Assembly (NCBI RefSeq): GCF_004341365.1
Contig: NZ_SLXH01000018.1
Span: 1 to 64,000, forward strand
Origin: Simplicispira metamorpha
GTDB taxonomy: Bacteria; Pseudomonadota; Gammaproteobacteria; Burkholderiales; Burkholderiaceae_C
DNA length: 64,000 bases
Direction: 5' to 3'
This document shows, one piece after another, positions 26,788-35,300 of this stretch. The stretch's first letter is position 1, and each line of letters opens with the position of its first letter. The position numbers and the translations under genes were made by a program. The notes under the pieces are model-generated. The model searched no databases. It was given only the letters and a program-made list of their open reading frames with translations, and was not told the origin of the DNA.

Positions 26788-27843
26788 TCAGTCGGCGCTG
26801 CCAGCGCGCCCTGCGGCCACCGTACCGCAGGCGTGGCAAAAGCGCGCAAACGCACTCTTGCGCGTGTGGCAGTGGCCGCAGCGGTCAAACAGGCCAATGC
26901 CGCAGTGCGGGCAGAAATCGATCTGCTCGTTCTTCAAGTCCACCGGGCGCTCGCAGCCCGGGCACACGTTTTTGGCCAGGCGCGCCAGGGCCACGTCGTA
27001 GCCCAGCTCCTTGCGCCGCTCCTGGTCGGGCAGCGCCTCGGCTTGTCTTTGCCGCTCCAGGTAGCGGTTCAGGGCCAGGATGGCGTAGCGCCCCACCAGC
27101 GCCGTCACGGCAATGCCCACCACGTAGCGCACGTAGCCACCGTAGCTGGGCAGGTAGGGCACCAGTTCGACAAAGAAGGCGAACAGCGCAAACCAGATAA
27201 AGCCCCAGACAAACGGCCAGTACGTGCTGCGGCGCTGCTTGACAAACAGCCACCCGGCCAGCGCCAGCAGCGGCAAGGTCAGTGCCAGGCGGTACAAAAA
27301 CACCCGCAGCTCGACCTTGCGGCGCTCGGCGTTCAGCCGGGCGTAGCCGCTGCTTTCCAGATCGCTCAGGCGCTGGCGGGTGGCTGCGGCGTTTTGGCGC
27401 GCATCCAGCGCGGCTTGTTCTTGCACCTGCACGGCCTGCTGGGTGCGGCGCTCGGTTTGCTTGAGGGCGTCCAGCGCCTGGGTGCGCGCCAGCACCTCGG
27501 GGTCGTGCTCGGCGCGCTGGGTCACGCTGCGGGCGGCCAGCCAGTTGCTGAAGGTTTCGCGCTCGGCCTGGGTTTCGCTGCGCGCTTTGCTGCGCTGCAA
27601 CTGGGCCTGCTCCAGCGCGGTCTGGGCGTCTTGTTCGGCGGTGTGCGCCTGCTGGAGCTGCGCGCGCAGGGCCTGGGCAGCGCCCTTGTCCAGAAAATCA
27701 TCGAGTTGCAGCGTGGCTTCCACCTTGGGCAAATCGCCCACGATGGTGCCGCCCAAGCCAATCAAAAAACTGGCAAACACCAGCGCCACCAGCCACAGGC
27801 CGCGGCGAAACCATTTCTCGGACAAGCGCAGGGGTTTGCTCAT
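26788..27843 (-). CDS. Membrane protein with coiled coil and double zinc ribbon
   Basis: 351 residues. An N-terminal membrane helix (LWLVALVFASFLIGLGGTIV) is followed by a long Gln/Ala/Arg coiled coil (about 45-165, e.g. QLQQAHTAEQDAQTALEQAQ), three more membrane segments (about 175-265) and a cytosolic zinc region with CPGC, CPHC, CGHC and CHAC pairs. The ATG at 27843 is chosen for its AAGGAG. No enzyme motif is seen; a scaffold or stress-sensor role is possible. It is convergent with the preceding lipoprotein gene (47-bp gap). Confidence 0.8.
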   Translation of the reverse strand: MSKPLRLSEKWFRRGLWLVALVFASFLIGLGGTIVGDLPKVEATLQLDDFLDKGAAQALRAQLQQAHTAEQDAQTALEQAQLQRSKARSETQAERETFSNWLAARSVTQRAEHDPEVLARTQALDALKQTERRTQQAVQVQEQAALDARQNAAATRQRLSDLESSGYARLNAERRKVELRVFLYRLALTLPLLALAGWLFVKQRRSTYWPFVWGFIWFALFAFFVELVPYLPSYGGYVRYVVGIAVTALVGRYAILALNRYLERQRQAEALPDQERRKELGYDVALARLAKNVCPGCERPVDLKNEQIDFCPHCGIGLFDRCGHCHTRKSAFARFCHACGTVAAGRAGSAD

Positions 27844-27906
27844 GGAATGCTCCTTGGAATAACGGATGCGATGGTAGACATGGGCGCGCAAATTACTATT
27901 TTTTTA

Positions 27907-27942
27907 ATAGCTGCTAGCGCTTATCCTGCGGGCGCCAGAGGC
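27907..27942 (+). repeat. Dispersed 36-bp repeat, copy 8
   Basis: ATAGCTGCTAGCGCTTATCC to GGCGCCAGAGGC, between the zinc-ribbon and DUF2145 genes. Confidence 0.8.
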
Positions 27943-27954
27943 CATTTTTTAGCA

Positions 27955-28854
27955 TTATTTTTCTGGCAGCACCACCGGCGCAGCCGTCCACTGGGTGCGC
28001 TGCAACCAGTCCAGCACCGAGTCGGCTGTCACGGTCTCGATCTGGTTGGCAAAGCGCTGGCGCGGCGGGTGGTCGTCAAACGCAATGTGGGCCGATCCCA
28101 CGCGCGCGCCCAGGCGCTGCAAGGCGCGGATGTGCAGCGTGGTCGGCACATAGCCCTTGAACTGCAACCACGCCTGCGCCTGGTCGCGCGTGCGGATGGT
28201 GGCAGGCTCCATGGCGGCGGCCAGCGTCTCGATGGCCCACTGGTTGGATTGCTGGTAGCGCTGGCCCCAGGCGTAGCTGACCATGCTGTAGGGGCGGTGT
28301 TGCAGCACACGGGCGCGCGCGTTGTCGGGCAGCACGGCCAGCAGGTGTTGCTGCACGGCGGGCGTGGGCACGGCCCAGACGGCCTCGTAGCGGTGCAGGT
28401 CGTCCATAAAGAACTCGCCCAGCCCCTGGCGATAGACCTGGCCCACGGCCGTGCCGCAGTCGTTGAGCTTGTGGACGATGCGCCACGGGCCTTGTGGCGT
28501 TTTGTAGGCCCAGCCCAGATGCGAGTAGCGCAGGCCGTAGGCGCTCAGGTCTTGCCCGGCGCGGCCCAGCAGCACCACCTGGGTGCCTGCGCGGGCGTGC
28601 TCGGCGTCCAGCGCGGCGGCGGTGCGCTGGGCCAGCGCCATGCCGCGCTCGATGGTGCGCAGGGCCGGGGGCTGGGCGCGGTCGCAGGCACGGCCCGCGT
28701 GGGCCGGTGCCGGGGCGGCGATCACCAAGGCACACAGGGCGCTGGCCAGCAGCGCGGCGCCCCGCACCGGCCGCTGCGTGGCCAAAGGGCGCGGGGCGTG
28801 CGAAGCGTGCTGGCCGTACCGGGCGGCTGTGGCGCGTGCGATGGAAATGTGCAT
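27955..28854 (-). CDS. DUF2145-family secreted protein
   Basis: 299 residues with a signal peptide (ALLASALCALVIAAPAPAHA). The mature protein resembles DUF2145: LSAYGLRYSHLGWAYKTPQGPWRIVHKLNDCG, LGEFFMDDLHRYEA, NQWAIETLAAAM. The conserved His and Cys in RYSHLGW and KLNDCGT recall papain-like hydrolases, which is a guess. GAGGAGC precedes the ATG at 28854. The stop of the next upstream gene lies only 11 bp away, so the two are probably one operon. Confidence 0.82.
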   Translation of the reverse strand: MHISIARATAARYGQHASHAPRPLATQRPVRGAALLASALCALVIAAPAPAHAGRACDRAQPPALRTIERGMALAQRTAAALDAEHARAGTQVVLLGRAGQDLSAYGLRYSHLGWAYKTPQGPWRIVHKLNDCGTAVGQVYRQGLGEFFMDDLHRYEAVWAVPTPAVQQHLLAVLPDNARARVLQHRPYSMVSYAWGQRYQQSNQWAIETLAAAMEPATIRTRDQAQAWLQFKGYVPTTLHIRALQRLGARVGSAHIAFDDHPPRQRFANQIETVTADSVLDWLQRTQWTAAPVVLPEK

Positions 28855-28865
28855 GGCTGCGCTCC

Positions 28866-29333
28866 TCACAGGCGCTCGTTGTGCAGCAGGGCCTGGCCGA
28901 TGGCGTTGGGCACAAAGGCCAGCACCTCGCCCGCCACCGACAGCAGCACGCCGGTGCCGATCACGCTGCATGCCACCACCGTCCCCACGCCGTGGGCCGA
29001 TGCCCCAATGCCGCGCCCCAGCACCTCCACGCTGGCCTGGGCGCCATCGGACGCGCGTTCCAGCAGGTACACCGTGCCCACGGCAGACACCTGCACAGCC
29101 TGCACCGTCAGTACCGCCCCGGCCACCGACAGCGCTGCGGGCAACACCACCGCCGCCCCCGAGGCCGCAGCCCCCGCCGACGCCGTGCCCACCACCGAGG
29201 CCAGCGGCAGCAAAGACAGCGCCGCCGATGCTTCGCTCTGCGCCTGCGCGGGCAGCGGCAGCAGCGCCGCGCTGCACAGGGCGCTGGCGGCCAGCAGCCA
29301 GCGTGCCAGGGTGAAAGTCAACCAAGTGCTCAT
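28866..29333 (-). CDS. Small secreted or membrane protein cotranscribed with DUF2145 gene
   Basis: 155 residues with a signal peptide (LLAASALCSAALLPLPAQAQ). The mature part is almost entirely Ala/Val/Gly/Ser and hydrophobic (GAAASGAAVVLPAALSVAGA; GVGTVVACSVIGTGVLLSVA), so two or three membrane-embedded helices are likely. GAGGAGC precedes the start. Function unknown; the close spacing suggests it acts with the DUF2145 protein at the envelope. Confidence 0.75.
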   Translation of the reverse strand: MSTWLTFTLARWLLAASALCSAALLPLPAQAQSEASAALSLLPLASVVGTASAGAAASGAAVVLPAALSVAGAVLTVQAVQVSAVGTVYLLERASDGAQASVEVLGRGIGASAHGVGTVVACSVIGTGVLLSVAGEVLAFVPNAIGQALLHNERL

Positions 29334-29398
29334 GACAGGCTCCTCAGAAAAAACGGGTGCAGGGGGGTAACGGCCAGCGCTAGCAGATGGCACCACCA

Positions 29399-29893
29399 TC
29401 ACTCCACACTGCCCGCACGGGCCTGGGCGGCTTCGCGGCGGCCTTGCAGGCGCGCTTCGAGCACATCGGCCTCGTGGCGGTCGCGCAGCATCTTGGCCAG
29501 GGTGAAGGCGGTGGTCACCAGATACAGCCAGCTCACACCCAGAAACGCCTTGTAGGTGTCGTTGATGTCCATGCCCAGCAGGCCCCAGCCGGTGAGCAGC
29601 ATGGCGACGGCAAAACCGCCCCACACCACCAGCTTCCACAGGGGCGTATCGGTGGCCTCGCCCCGACGGGCGCCGTCGTTGTCGCGCACAAACTTCGACA
29701 GGCCGAACACCGCGCTGAGGCAGAACACATAGCCCATCACCATGAAAGCCTGCTCCAGCGGCTCGCCGGGCAACCAGGCCAGGCCGACGGCGCACAAAAA
29801 CACGGCCACGCCAAACGAGGCCCACACCTGCCACTGCCAGGCACGGGTGTCACGCAGGATCAAAGGGGTGGTGTTGCTGTGGGAGGTGTTCAT
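29399..29893 (-). CDS. YiaA/YiaB-type inner-membrane protein
   Basis: 164 residues with four membrane segments arranged as two pairs: QVWASFGVAVFLCAVGLAWL, FMVMGYVFCLSAVFGLSKFV, LVVWGGFAVAMLLTGWGLLG and FLGVSWLYLVTTAFTLAKML. The paired-helix pattern and the KFVRDN / KMLRDR ends match the YiaA/YiaB domain; function unknown in E. coli. A Glu/Arg/Ala helix closes the protein. The start at 29893 lacks a strong ribosome site; the frame stays open 75 bp further upstream. Confidence 0.82.
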   Translation of the reverse strand: MNTSHSNTTPLILRDTRAWQWQVWASFGVAVFLCAVGLAWLPGEPLEQAFMVMGYVFCLSAVFGLSKFVRDNDGARRGEATDTPLWKLVVWGGFAVAMLLTGWGLLGMDINDTYKAFLGVSWLYLVTTAFTLAKMLRDRHEADVLEARLQGRREAAQARAGSVE

Positions 29894-30062
29894 GGTGTTT
29901 GCTGCCGGTGGGTTGGAGATGGGCGTATCGTGCCGCGCCACCCCACTGGGAAGAGCGTTTTTATGCACCAGTGGCGTGATTTTGTCTTACAGGTATCTTT
30001 TTAAGATACTTTTTATAGGTCCCTGCCCTCCGACCCAGCCCATACACCAGCGCCGGGCCGGA

Positions 30063-30146
30063 AAAGCCCCGGCCGGTATGTCGCACTGCCGGGGTTTTGC
30101 TTTGATTTTGATAGCTGCTTGCGCTTACTTCAAAAGGGCTGGAGTG
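30063..30146. repeat. Direct repeat A: orphan terminator plus dispersed repeat, left of fic
   Basis: A terminator-like hairpin (GCCCCGGCC...CACTGCCGGGGTTTTG) followed by repeat copy 9. A near-identical block occurs at 31786-31871. No plus-strand gene ends before it, and the neighbouring minus-strand gene is transcribed away, so this terminator has nothing to terminate. The 409-bp gap 29894-30302 otherwise holds only the fic operator. Confidence 0.75.
30111..30146 (+). repeat. Dispersed 36-bp repeat, copy 9
   Basis: ATAGCTGCTTGCGCTTACTT to AGGGCTGGAGTG, the right part of direct repeat A. Confidence 0.7.
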
Positions 30147-30219
30147 GTTTTCGGGTAAGAACTGGAGTTCTTCCTCCAATTTCCCGGCGCTCTGTTGTGT
30201 GGCACACAAACCTATTTGC

Positions 30220-30270
30220 GCGCCACGTGAAGTGGCGCATAAAATGATTTGCGCCACTTCACGTGGCGCA
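30220..30270. promoter_or_regulatory. Palindrome of palindromes upstream of fic
   Basis: Two 20-bp arms (30220-30239 and 30250-30269) are exact reverse complements 10 nt apart. Each arm is itself a dyad: GCGCCAC-GTGAA-GTGGCGC and GCGCCAC-TTCAC-GTGGCGC. It lies 33-83 bp before the fic start. Likely a double operator, or a strong RNA hairpin if transcribed. Confidence 0.7.
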
Positions 30271-30302
30271 ATCTTCTGGCTATCCCCTTCGAGCTACCCT
30301 GT

Positions 30303-31718
30303 ATGCCACACCCTACCCCGCCATCCGAGTTGGACATGTTGGTCGCGCTGATCGGCGCCGCGCCTGCGGGCCTGGGCATCGAAGCCATCGCGGGGCAACT
30401 GGGCCACCGCTATCCGCGCCGTACCTTGCAGCGGCGCTTGGCCCTGCTGGTGGAGCAACAACGCATAGCGATGCTGGGCGAAAAGCGCGCCACCCGCTAC
30501 CGCCGCCTTGCTGTACCGGGCGGTGACACCGCTACCCAAGCCCTGAGACAGACGCCTTTGCAAGCCCCCAGCCAGGACTATGTCCCCATCACTGCGCAAG
30601 GAGCCGACATCCGTACCTATGTATCCCAGCCACGCCACCTGCGCCGCCCGGTGGGCTACCAGCTGGAGTTTCTGGCGCAATACCGGCCCAACCAAACGGC
30701 CTACCTGCCCCCACACTTGCGTGAGCAGTTGCACGCCATGGGCCGCTCGCCAGCGCAGCAAACACCGGCGGGCACCTTCGCCAAAGACATCCTGGCCCGG
30801 CTGCTGATTGACCTATCGTGGGCTTCATCGCATTTGGAAGGCAATACCTACAGCCGCCTGGACACTGAGCGATTGATCGCCTACGGCCAAGCCGCCGAAG
30901 GCAAAAATGCGCTGGAGACACAGATGATCCTGAACCACAAGCAGGCCATCGAGTACCTGGTGCTCACCCCCGAACATGCCTGCGTGCAAACCGACACCTT
31001 GATTGCGCTGCATGCGTTTTTGTCAGACGGTCTGATGGCCGACCCGGCCTCTGTTGGCCGCATCCGGCGCCGCCCGGTGGAAATTGGCGGCAGCGTGTAC
31101 ATGCCCATCGCGTTGCCACAGCGGCTGGAGGAGCTGTTGGGCAGCGTGGTGCAGATGGCGGCAGAGATCGCAGACCCATTCGAGCAAGCCTTCTTCCTGA
31201 TGGTGCATCTGCCGTACTTGCAACCGTTTGAAGACGTGAACAAGCGCGTGTCGCGGCTGGCGGCCAACATCGCATTCATCCGCCACAACCTGTGCCCGCT
31301 GTCTTTTATCGACGTGCCGCAGCAAGCCTACGTGGACGCCATGCTGGGCGTGTACGAACTCAACCGCATAGAACTGCTGCGTGACGTGTTTGTGTGGGCC
31401 TACGAACGCTCGTGCCAACAGTACGTGGCCATGCAGCAAAACCTGGTGCCACCCGACATTTTTCGGCTGCGCCACCGGCAGGCGCTGTCGGAGGTGATTG
31501 CCGCCATCGTGCGCCAGGGCCAAGCGGCTACCGAGCAGGCCGTTCGCAGCCATACCCCGGCCACGGTTGCGCTGGCCGAGCACGACCATTTCGTCCAGTT
31601 GGTGCTGGCGGAGTTCACCACGCTGCATGCCGGCAATGCGGTACGGTTCGGCCTTCGCCCGCTGGAGTTTTCTGCCTGGCAGAGCCAGCAGACCGGCCAG
31701 CACCGTGCTGCGGGCTGA
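30303..31718 (+). CDS. Fic-domain protein with a degenerate active site
   Basis: 471 residues. Residues about 8-70 look like a winged helix (GIEAIAGQLGHRYPRRTLQR). The inhibitory-helix motif SSHLEGN (about 174-180, S-x3-E-G type) is present. The Fic loop reads LQPFEDVNKRVSR (Gln307 to Arg318) in place of HPFx(D/E)GNGRxxR: the catalytic His is Gln and two glycines are Val and Lys, so AMP transfer is doubtful. Similar LQPFEDVNKR variants exist in annotated Fic proteins (from memory). The N-terminal domain could bind the palindromes upstream. The ATG at 30303 is chosen; the frame opens upstream inside the palindrome. Flanked by direct repeats. Confidence 0.87.
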   Translation: MPHPTPPSELDMLVALIGAAPAGLGIEAIAGQLGHRYPRRTLQRRLALLVEQQRIAMLGEKRATRYRRLAVPGGDTATQALRQTPLQAPSQDYVPITAQGADIRTYVSQPRHLRRPVGYQLEFLAQYRPNQTAYLPPHLREQLHAMGRSPAQQTPAGTFAKDILARLLIDLSWASSHLEGNTYSRLDTERLIAYGQAAEGKNALETQMILNHKQAIEYLVLTPEHACVQTDTLIALHAFLSDGLMADPASVGRIRRRPVEIGGSVYMPIALPQRLEELLGSVVQMAAEIADPFEQAFFLMVHLPYLQPFEDVNKRVSRLAANIAFIRHNLCPLSFIDVPQQAYVDAMLGVYELNRIELLRDVFVWAYERSCQQYVAMQQNLVPPDIFRLRHRQALSEVIAAIVRQGQAATEQAVRSHTPATVALAEHDHFVQLVLAEFTTLHAGNAVRFGLRPLEFSAWQSQQTGQHRAAG

Positions 31719-31784
31719 CGGCTGCGCAGGCTACCCGGCGCCCGCCCGGACTACCGCGACTGCACCGCTCCACACCAAAGGCAT

Positions 31785-31834
31785 AAAAAACCCCGGCCAG
31801 TGTCTGCGCACTGCCGGGGTTTTGCTTTTATTTT
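31785..31834. terminator. Bidirectional terminator between fic and htpG
   Basis: CCCCGGCCAGT / ACTGCCGGGG stem with TTTTGCTTTTATTTT on the plus side and AAAAAA before it for the minus strand. It serves the convergent fic and htpG genes and belongs to direct repeat B. Confidence 0.85.
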
Positions 31835-31871
31835 GATAGCTGCTTGCGCTTATCCAGCAAGCGCTGGAGCC
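31786..31871. repeat. Direct repeat B: terminator plus dispersed repeat, right of fic
   Basis: Aligns along its length with 30063-30146, including CACTGCCGGGGTTTTGCTTT and the adjoining ATAGCTGCTTGCGCTTA. Ends 25 bp before the htpG stop. Confidence 0.75.
31836..31871 (+). repeat. Dispersed 36-bp repeat, copy 10
   Basis: ATAGCTGCTTGCGCTTATCC to AGCGCTGGAGCC, the right part of direct repeat B. Confidence 0.8.
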
Positions 31872-31896
31872 CGATTTGGCTCCATATTCACCAGCT

Positions 31897-33849
31897 TCAG
31901 GCCAGCAGGGCGTTCACGCGCTTGACGTAGGCGGCGGGGTCATCGGGCAGGCCGCCTTCGGCCAGCAGGGCCTGGTCGAACAGGATGTGCGCCAGGTCGT
32001 GGAAGTGCACGCTGCCGTCGAGCTTTTTCACCAGCGCGTGCTCGGGGTTCACTTCCAGCACGGGCTTGGATTCAGGCGCCTTCTGGCCGGCCTGCTTGAG
32101 CATGCGCGCCAGTTGCGTGCTCATGCCGTCGTCCTGCACCACCAAACAAGCGGGTGAATCGACCAGGCGCGAGGTGACGCGCACGTCTTCGGCCTTGTCT
32201 TTCAGGGCTTCTTTGAGCTTGGCCAGCACGGGCTTGAAGGCTTCGGCGGCTTCTTCTGCGGCTTTTTTCTCGGCCTCGTCTTGCAGCTTGCCCAAGTCCA
32301 CGGCGCCCTTGGCCACCGATTGCAGCGGCGTGCCGTCAAAGTCTTGCAGGTAGTTCAGCGCCCACTCGTCCACGCGGTCGGTCATCAAGAGCACTTCGAT
32401 GCCCTTCTTCTTGAACACTTCGAGCTGCGGGCTGTTTTTGGCAGCGGCCAGGTTGTCGGCGGTGATGTAGTAGATGGCGTCCTGGCCCTCTTTCATGCGC
32501 GCTTTGTAGTCGGCAAAGCCCACGCTCACGGTGTCGCTGGTGGTGCTGGCAAAGCGCAGCAGCTTGGCCAGGCGCTCGCGGTTGCCAAAGTCTTCGCCCA
32601 GGCCCTCTTTGAGCACGGCGCCAAACTCGGCGTAGAACTTGCTGTATTTGCCTTCTTTGGCCTTGTCGTCGGCATCGACCACGTCGGTCACGCCATCGGT
32701 GCCTTCAGCGGGCGCGTCGTGGCGGTCGTGCTTGGCCAGGTCTTCCAGCATGGACAGCACGCGCTTGGTGGAGCCTTCGCGGATGGCGCGCACGTCGCGG
32801 CTTTCTTGCAGCAGCTCTCTAGAGACGTTCAGGGGCAGGTCGGCCGAATCAATCACGCCCTTCACAAAGCGCAGGTAGCTGGGCAGCAGCGCTTCGGCGT
32901 CGTCCATGATGAAGACGCGCTTGACGTAGAGCTTGACACCCGCTTTTTTGTCGCGGTTCCACAGGTCAAACGGGGCCTTGGCGGGGATGTAGAGCAGCTG
33001 CGTGTATTCGGTGTTGCCCTCGACGCGGTTGTGCGCCCAGGTCAGCGGCGCTTCAAAGTCGTGGCTGATGGCTTTGTAGAAGTCGGCGTACTGCTCGTCG
33101 GTGACTTCTTTCTTGGGGCGCGTCCACAGGGCGCTGGCCTTGTTGACGGTTTCCCATTCGCCGGTCTTGACCATGGCGCCGGGCTCGCCTTCTTTCTCGC
33201 TTTCTTTCCACTCTTCCTTTTCCATCAGGATGGGCAGGCTGATGTGGTCGGAGTATTTGCCGATGACCTGCTTGAGCTTCCAGGCGTTGAGGTATTCCTC
33301 GGCATCACCCCGCAGGTGCAGGATGACGCTGGTGCCGCGTGCAGTGCGGTCGATGGTTTCGACCTCAAAGTCGCCGCTACCACCGCTGACCCAGCGCACG
33401 CCTTCGCTGGCTTGCAAACCGGCACGGCGCGATTCGACGGTGATCTTGTCGGCCACGATGAAGCCCGAATAAAAGCCGACGCCAAACTGGCCGATGAGCT
33501 GGGCATCTTGCTTCTGGTCGCCCGAGAGCTTGCCCATGAAGTCTTTGGTGCCGCTCTTGGCGATGGTGCCCAGGTGGTCGATGGCCTCTTGCGCGCTCAT
33601 GCCGATGCCGTTGTCCTGGATGGTGAGCGTTTTGGCGTCTTTGTCGAAGGTGACGCGCACTTCCAGGTTGGGCGCGTTCTCGAACAGGGCTGCGTTGTTC
33701 AGCGCCTCAAAGCGCAGTTTGTCGCAGGCATCCGAGGCGTTGGAGACCAGTTCGCGGACGAAGATTTCGGGGTTGGAGTACAGCGAGTGCGTGACAAGGT
33801 GCAGCAGTTGCGCCACTTCGGCCTGGAAGGAGAGGGTTTGTTTGCTCAT
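31897..33849 (-). CDS. htpG: Hsp90-family chaperone HtpG
   Basis: 650 residues, normal for HtpG. The N-terminal GHKL ATPase is clear: [66 protein letters not shown]. The middle domain carries [21 protein letters not shown] and [17 protein letters not shown], and the dimerisation domain ends [14 protein letters not shown]. It is a cytosolic ATP-dependent chaperone for late folding steps. It is convergent with fic through a shared terminator. I did not find a convincing sigma-32 promoter in the upstream 140 bp. Confidence 0.98.
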   Translation of the reverse strand: MSKQTLSFQAEVAQLLHLVTHSLYSNPEIFVRELVSNASDACDKLRFEALNNAALFENAPNLEVRVTFDKDAKTLTIQDNGIGMSAQEAIDHLGTIAKSGTKDFMGKLSGDQKQDAQLIGQFGVGFYSGFIVADKITVESRRAGLQASEGVRWVSGGSGDFEVETIDRTARGTSVILHLRGDAEEYLNAWKLKQVIGKYSDHISLPILMEKEEWKESEKEGEPGAMVKTGEWETVNKASALWTRPKKEVTDEQYADFYKAISHDFEAPLTWAHNRVEGNTEYTQLLYIPAKAPFDLWNRDKKAGVKLYVKRVFIMDDAEALLPSYLRFVKGVIDSADLPLNVSRELLQESRDVRAIREGSTKRVLSMLEDLAKHDRHDAPAEGTDGVTDVVDADDKAKEGKYSKFYAEFGAVLKEGLGEDFGNRERLAKLLRFASTTSDTVSVGFADYKARMKEGQDAIYYITADNLAAAKNSPQLEVFKKKGIEVLLMTDRVDEWALNYLQDFDGTPLQSVAKGAVDLGKLQDEAEKKAAEEAAEAFKPVLAKLKEALKDKAEDVRVTSRLVDSPACLVVQDDGMSTQLARMLKQAGQKAPESKPVLEVNPEHALVKKLDGSVHFHDLAHILFDQALLAEGGLPDDPAAYVKRVNALLA

Positions 33850-33988
33850 GGTGTAGGTCGGTGTCTCACGGTTGGAACGGGGTACATGGCCAGGCGCTCA
33901 GAACATGCTCCGGGGCGCAGCCAGCGCAGCCGATGTGGGGCCATGCGGGCGTGTTTCAAGGGCGCGCAGCCCGCAGCGCCCGGGGCTT

Positions 33989-35263
33989 TCAGATGCCGGG
34001 CGTGGCCAGCCACTGCACCAGCTGGCGCGCCACCCGCGCATCGCTGAGCAGCGCCAGGTGCCCCAGGCCGTGCAGCACGCGCTGGTGGTCTGGGGTAAAT
34101 GCCAGGGTGCGGGCGGGGTCGTCGTGCAGGCCCAGGGCGCTGCGCAGGGGCACCAGGCCATCGCCCACCAGGCGCTCGGCCAGGGGGCTGCGCTGGCGCG
34201 CAAGGGTGGCGGCGATGGCATAGCAGGCCACGCCCTCGGGCAGCGGCAGGGGCTGGCGCAGGTCAGCGCCCGACTGGAAGCGGCTGCGCCCTTGCCAGTC
34301 GGCATCCAGCACATGGCCGTGGCGCAGGTCGGTGATGCCCGCGCTGCGCAGTTGGCCCAGCCGCACCAGCGGGCGGCTGTAGGGCGTGCTGCCCAGCAGC
34401 AGTTGCAGCCAGTGGCCCGCGCGCTCCAGCGGTGCGCCGTGGTGCGGCGTGCCCAAAAAAACGATGGGGCCCAGCTGCTGGGGCCAGTGCTGGCCCGCCT
34501 GGCGGCCCTGGTGGCAGGCGCTGCGCACCACCAGCCCGCCCATGCTGTGCGCCAGCACCGCGCAAGTCTGCACCGGCACGGGCCAGTCGGCCAGCAAGGT
34601 GTCGATCAGGCCCGCCAGCGCGCGCCCGTTGACCGAGGTGTGCAAGCCGCTGTTGTAGCGCACGTACACCGGCGTGTAGCCCAGCGCCCGGGCCAGGTGC
34701 TGGCCGTGGTCGTGGCCTGCGCGCTGCCATTGCAGGTCGTTCATGCACAGGCCGTGAACCAGCAGCAAAACCTTGCCCGTGGCGCCGCCACGGGCGTGCA
34801 GGGCGGCCACATCCAGCGGCTGGCCGTGCTGGTACAGCCCCATGGGGATGGCCAGCGGGTTGGCGTCCTGGGCCAGGCGGTCGCCCATGACGCCGTTGAG
34901 GGCGGCGAGCACCGCCTGGCGCTGCGGGGCAGCTTTGGCCGCTGCATCTTGCGGGCTGGGCAACCAGGGCTCCAGGCGCAAGAGTGCGCCCTGCAAGGCA
35001 GCATCGACCAGGCCGGTGGCACCGTAGATGCCCCGGTACACCAGCCCCGTCAGGCCGCGCGTGCGGCCCGGCTCAGTGCCGCCGGGCAAGCCCAGGGTGC
35101 CCAGCACCGACTGGTGGATGCCCTCGACGATGTGGGTCACGCCCTGCGTGGCCTGGGTGGCCAGGCGGGCGGCGCCGCGCAGGTCGGCCATGCGCCACTG
35201 GCGCAGCACGCCGCCAGGAGGCGGCGGCGGGCCAGCGGCGGGAGGGGGCTTGGGGGCAGTCAT
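33989..35263 (-). CDS. Alpha/beta hydrolase, lipase/PGAP1-like
   Basis: 424 residues. VLLLVHGLCMNDLQWQR gives the oxyanion region and the nucleophile elbow is AHSMGG with Ser240. FLGTPHHGAPLERAGHWLQ and a late DGLVPLRSALG (acid) and HLALLSD (His) complete a lipase-like triad. The N-terminal 100 residues are Pro/Gly-rich then amphipathic. No signal peptide is seen, so it is probably cytosolic or peripheral. Such proteins in Burkholderiales are annotated as esterases or PGAP1-like; the substrate is unknown. The next gene upstream, also on the minus strand, is the DHH gene (37-bp gap). Confidence 0.85.
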   Translation of the reverse strand: MTAPKPPPAAGPPPPPGGVLRQWRMADLRGAARLATQATQGVTHIVEGIHQSVLGTLGLPGGTEPGRTRGLTGLVYRGIYGATGLVDAALQGALLRLEPWLPSPQDAAAKAAPQRQAVLAALNGVMGDRLAQDANPLAIPMGLYQHGQPLDVAALHARGGATGKVLLLVHGLCMNDLQWQRAGHDHGQHLARALGYTPVYVRYNSGLHTSVNGRALAGLIDTLLADWPVPVQTCAVLAHSMGGLVVRSACHQGRQAGQHWPQQLGPIVFLGTPHHGAPLERAGHWLQLLLGSTPYSRPLVRLGQLRSAGITDLRHGHVLDADWQGRSRFQSGADLRQPLPLPEGVACYAIAATLARQRSPLAERLVGDGLVPLRSALGLHDDPARTLAFTPDHQRVLHGLGHLALLSDARVARQLVQWLATPGI

Positions 35264-35300
35264 GCGTGGAGCCCCATTGCGTGGGGCCAGCGCGCAATGC

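Noticed and set aside
26737-29370. 877-codon plus-strand frame opposite the zinc-ribbon and DUF2145 genes
   Set aside because: The minus strand has signal peptides, ribosome sites and cysteine motifs; this frame has none and spans several real gene boundaries.
33850-33990. Heat-shock (sigma-32) promoter for htpG
   Set aside because: Only a partial CCCCGTT-like -10 with no acceptable CTTGAAA at proper spacing.
32281-34047. 588-codon plus-strand frame opposite htpG
   Set aside because: Antisense shadow; htpG motifs are full length and intact on the other strand.
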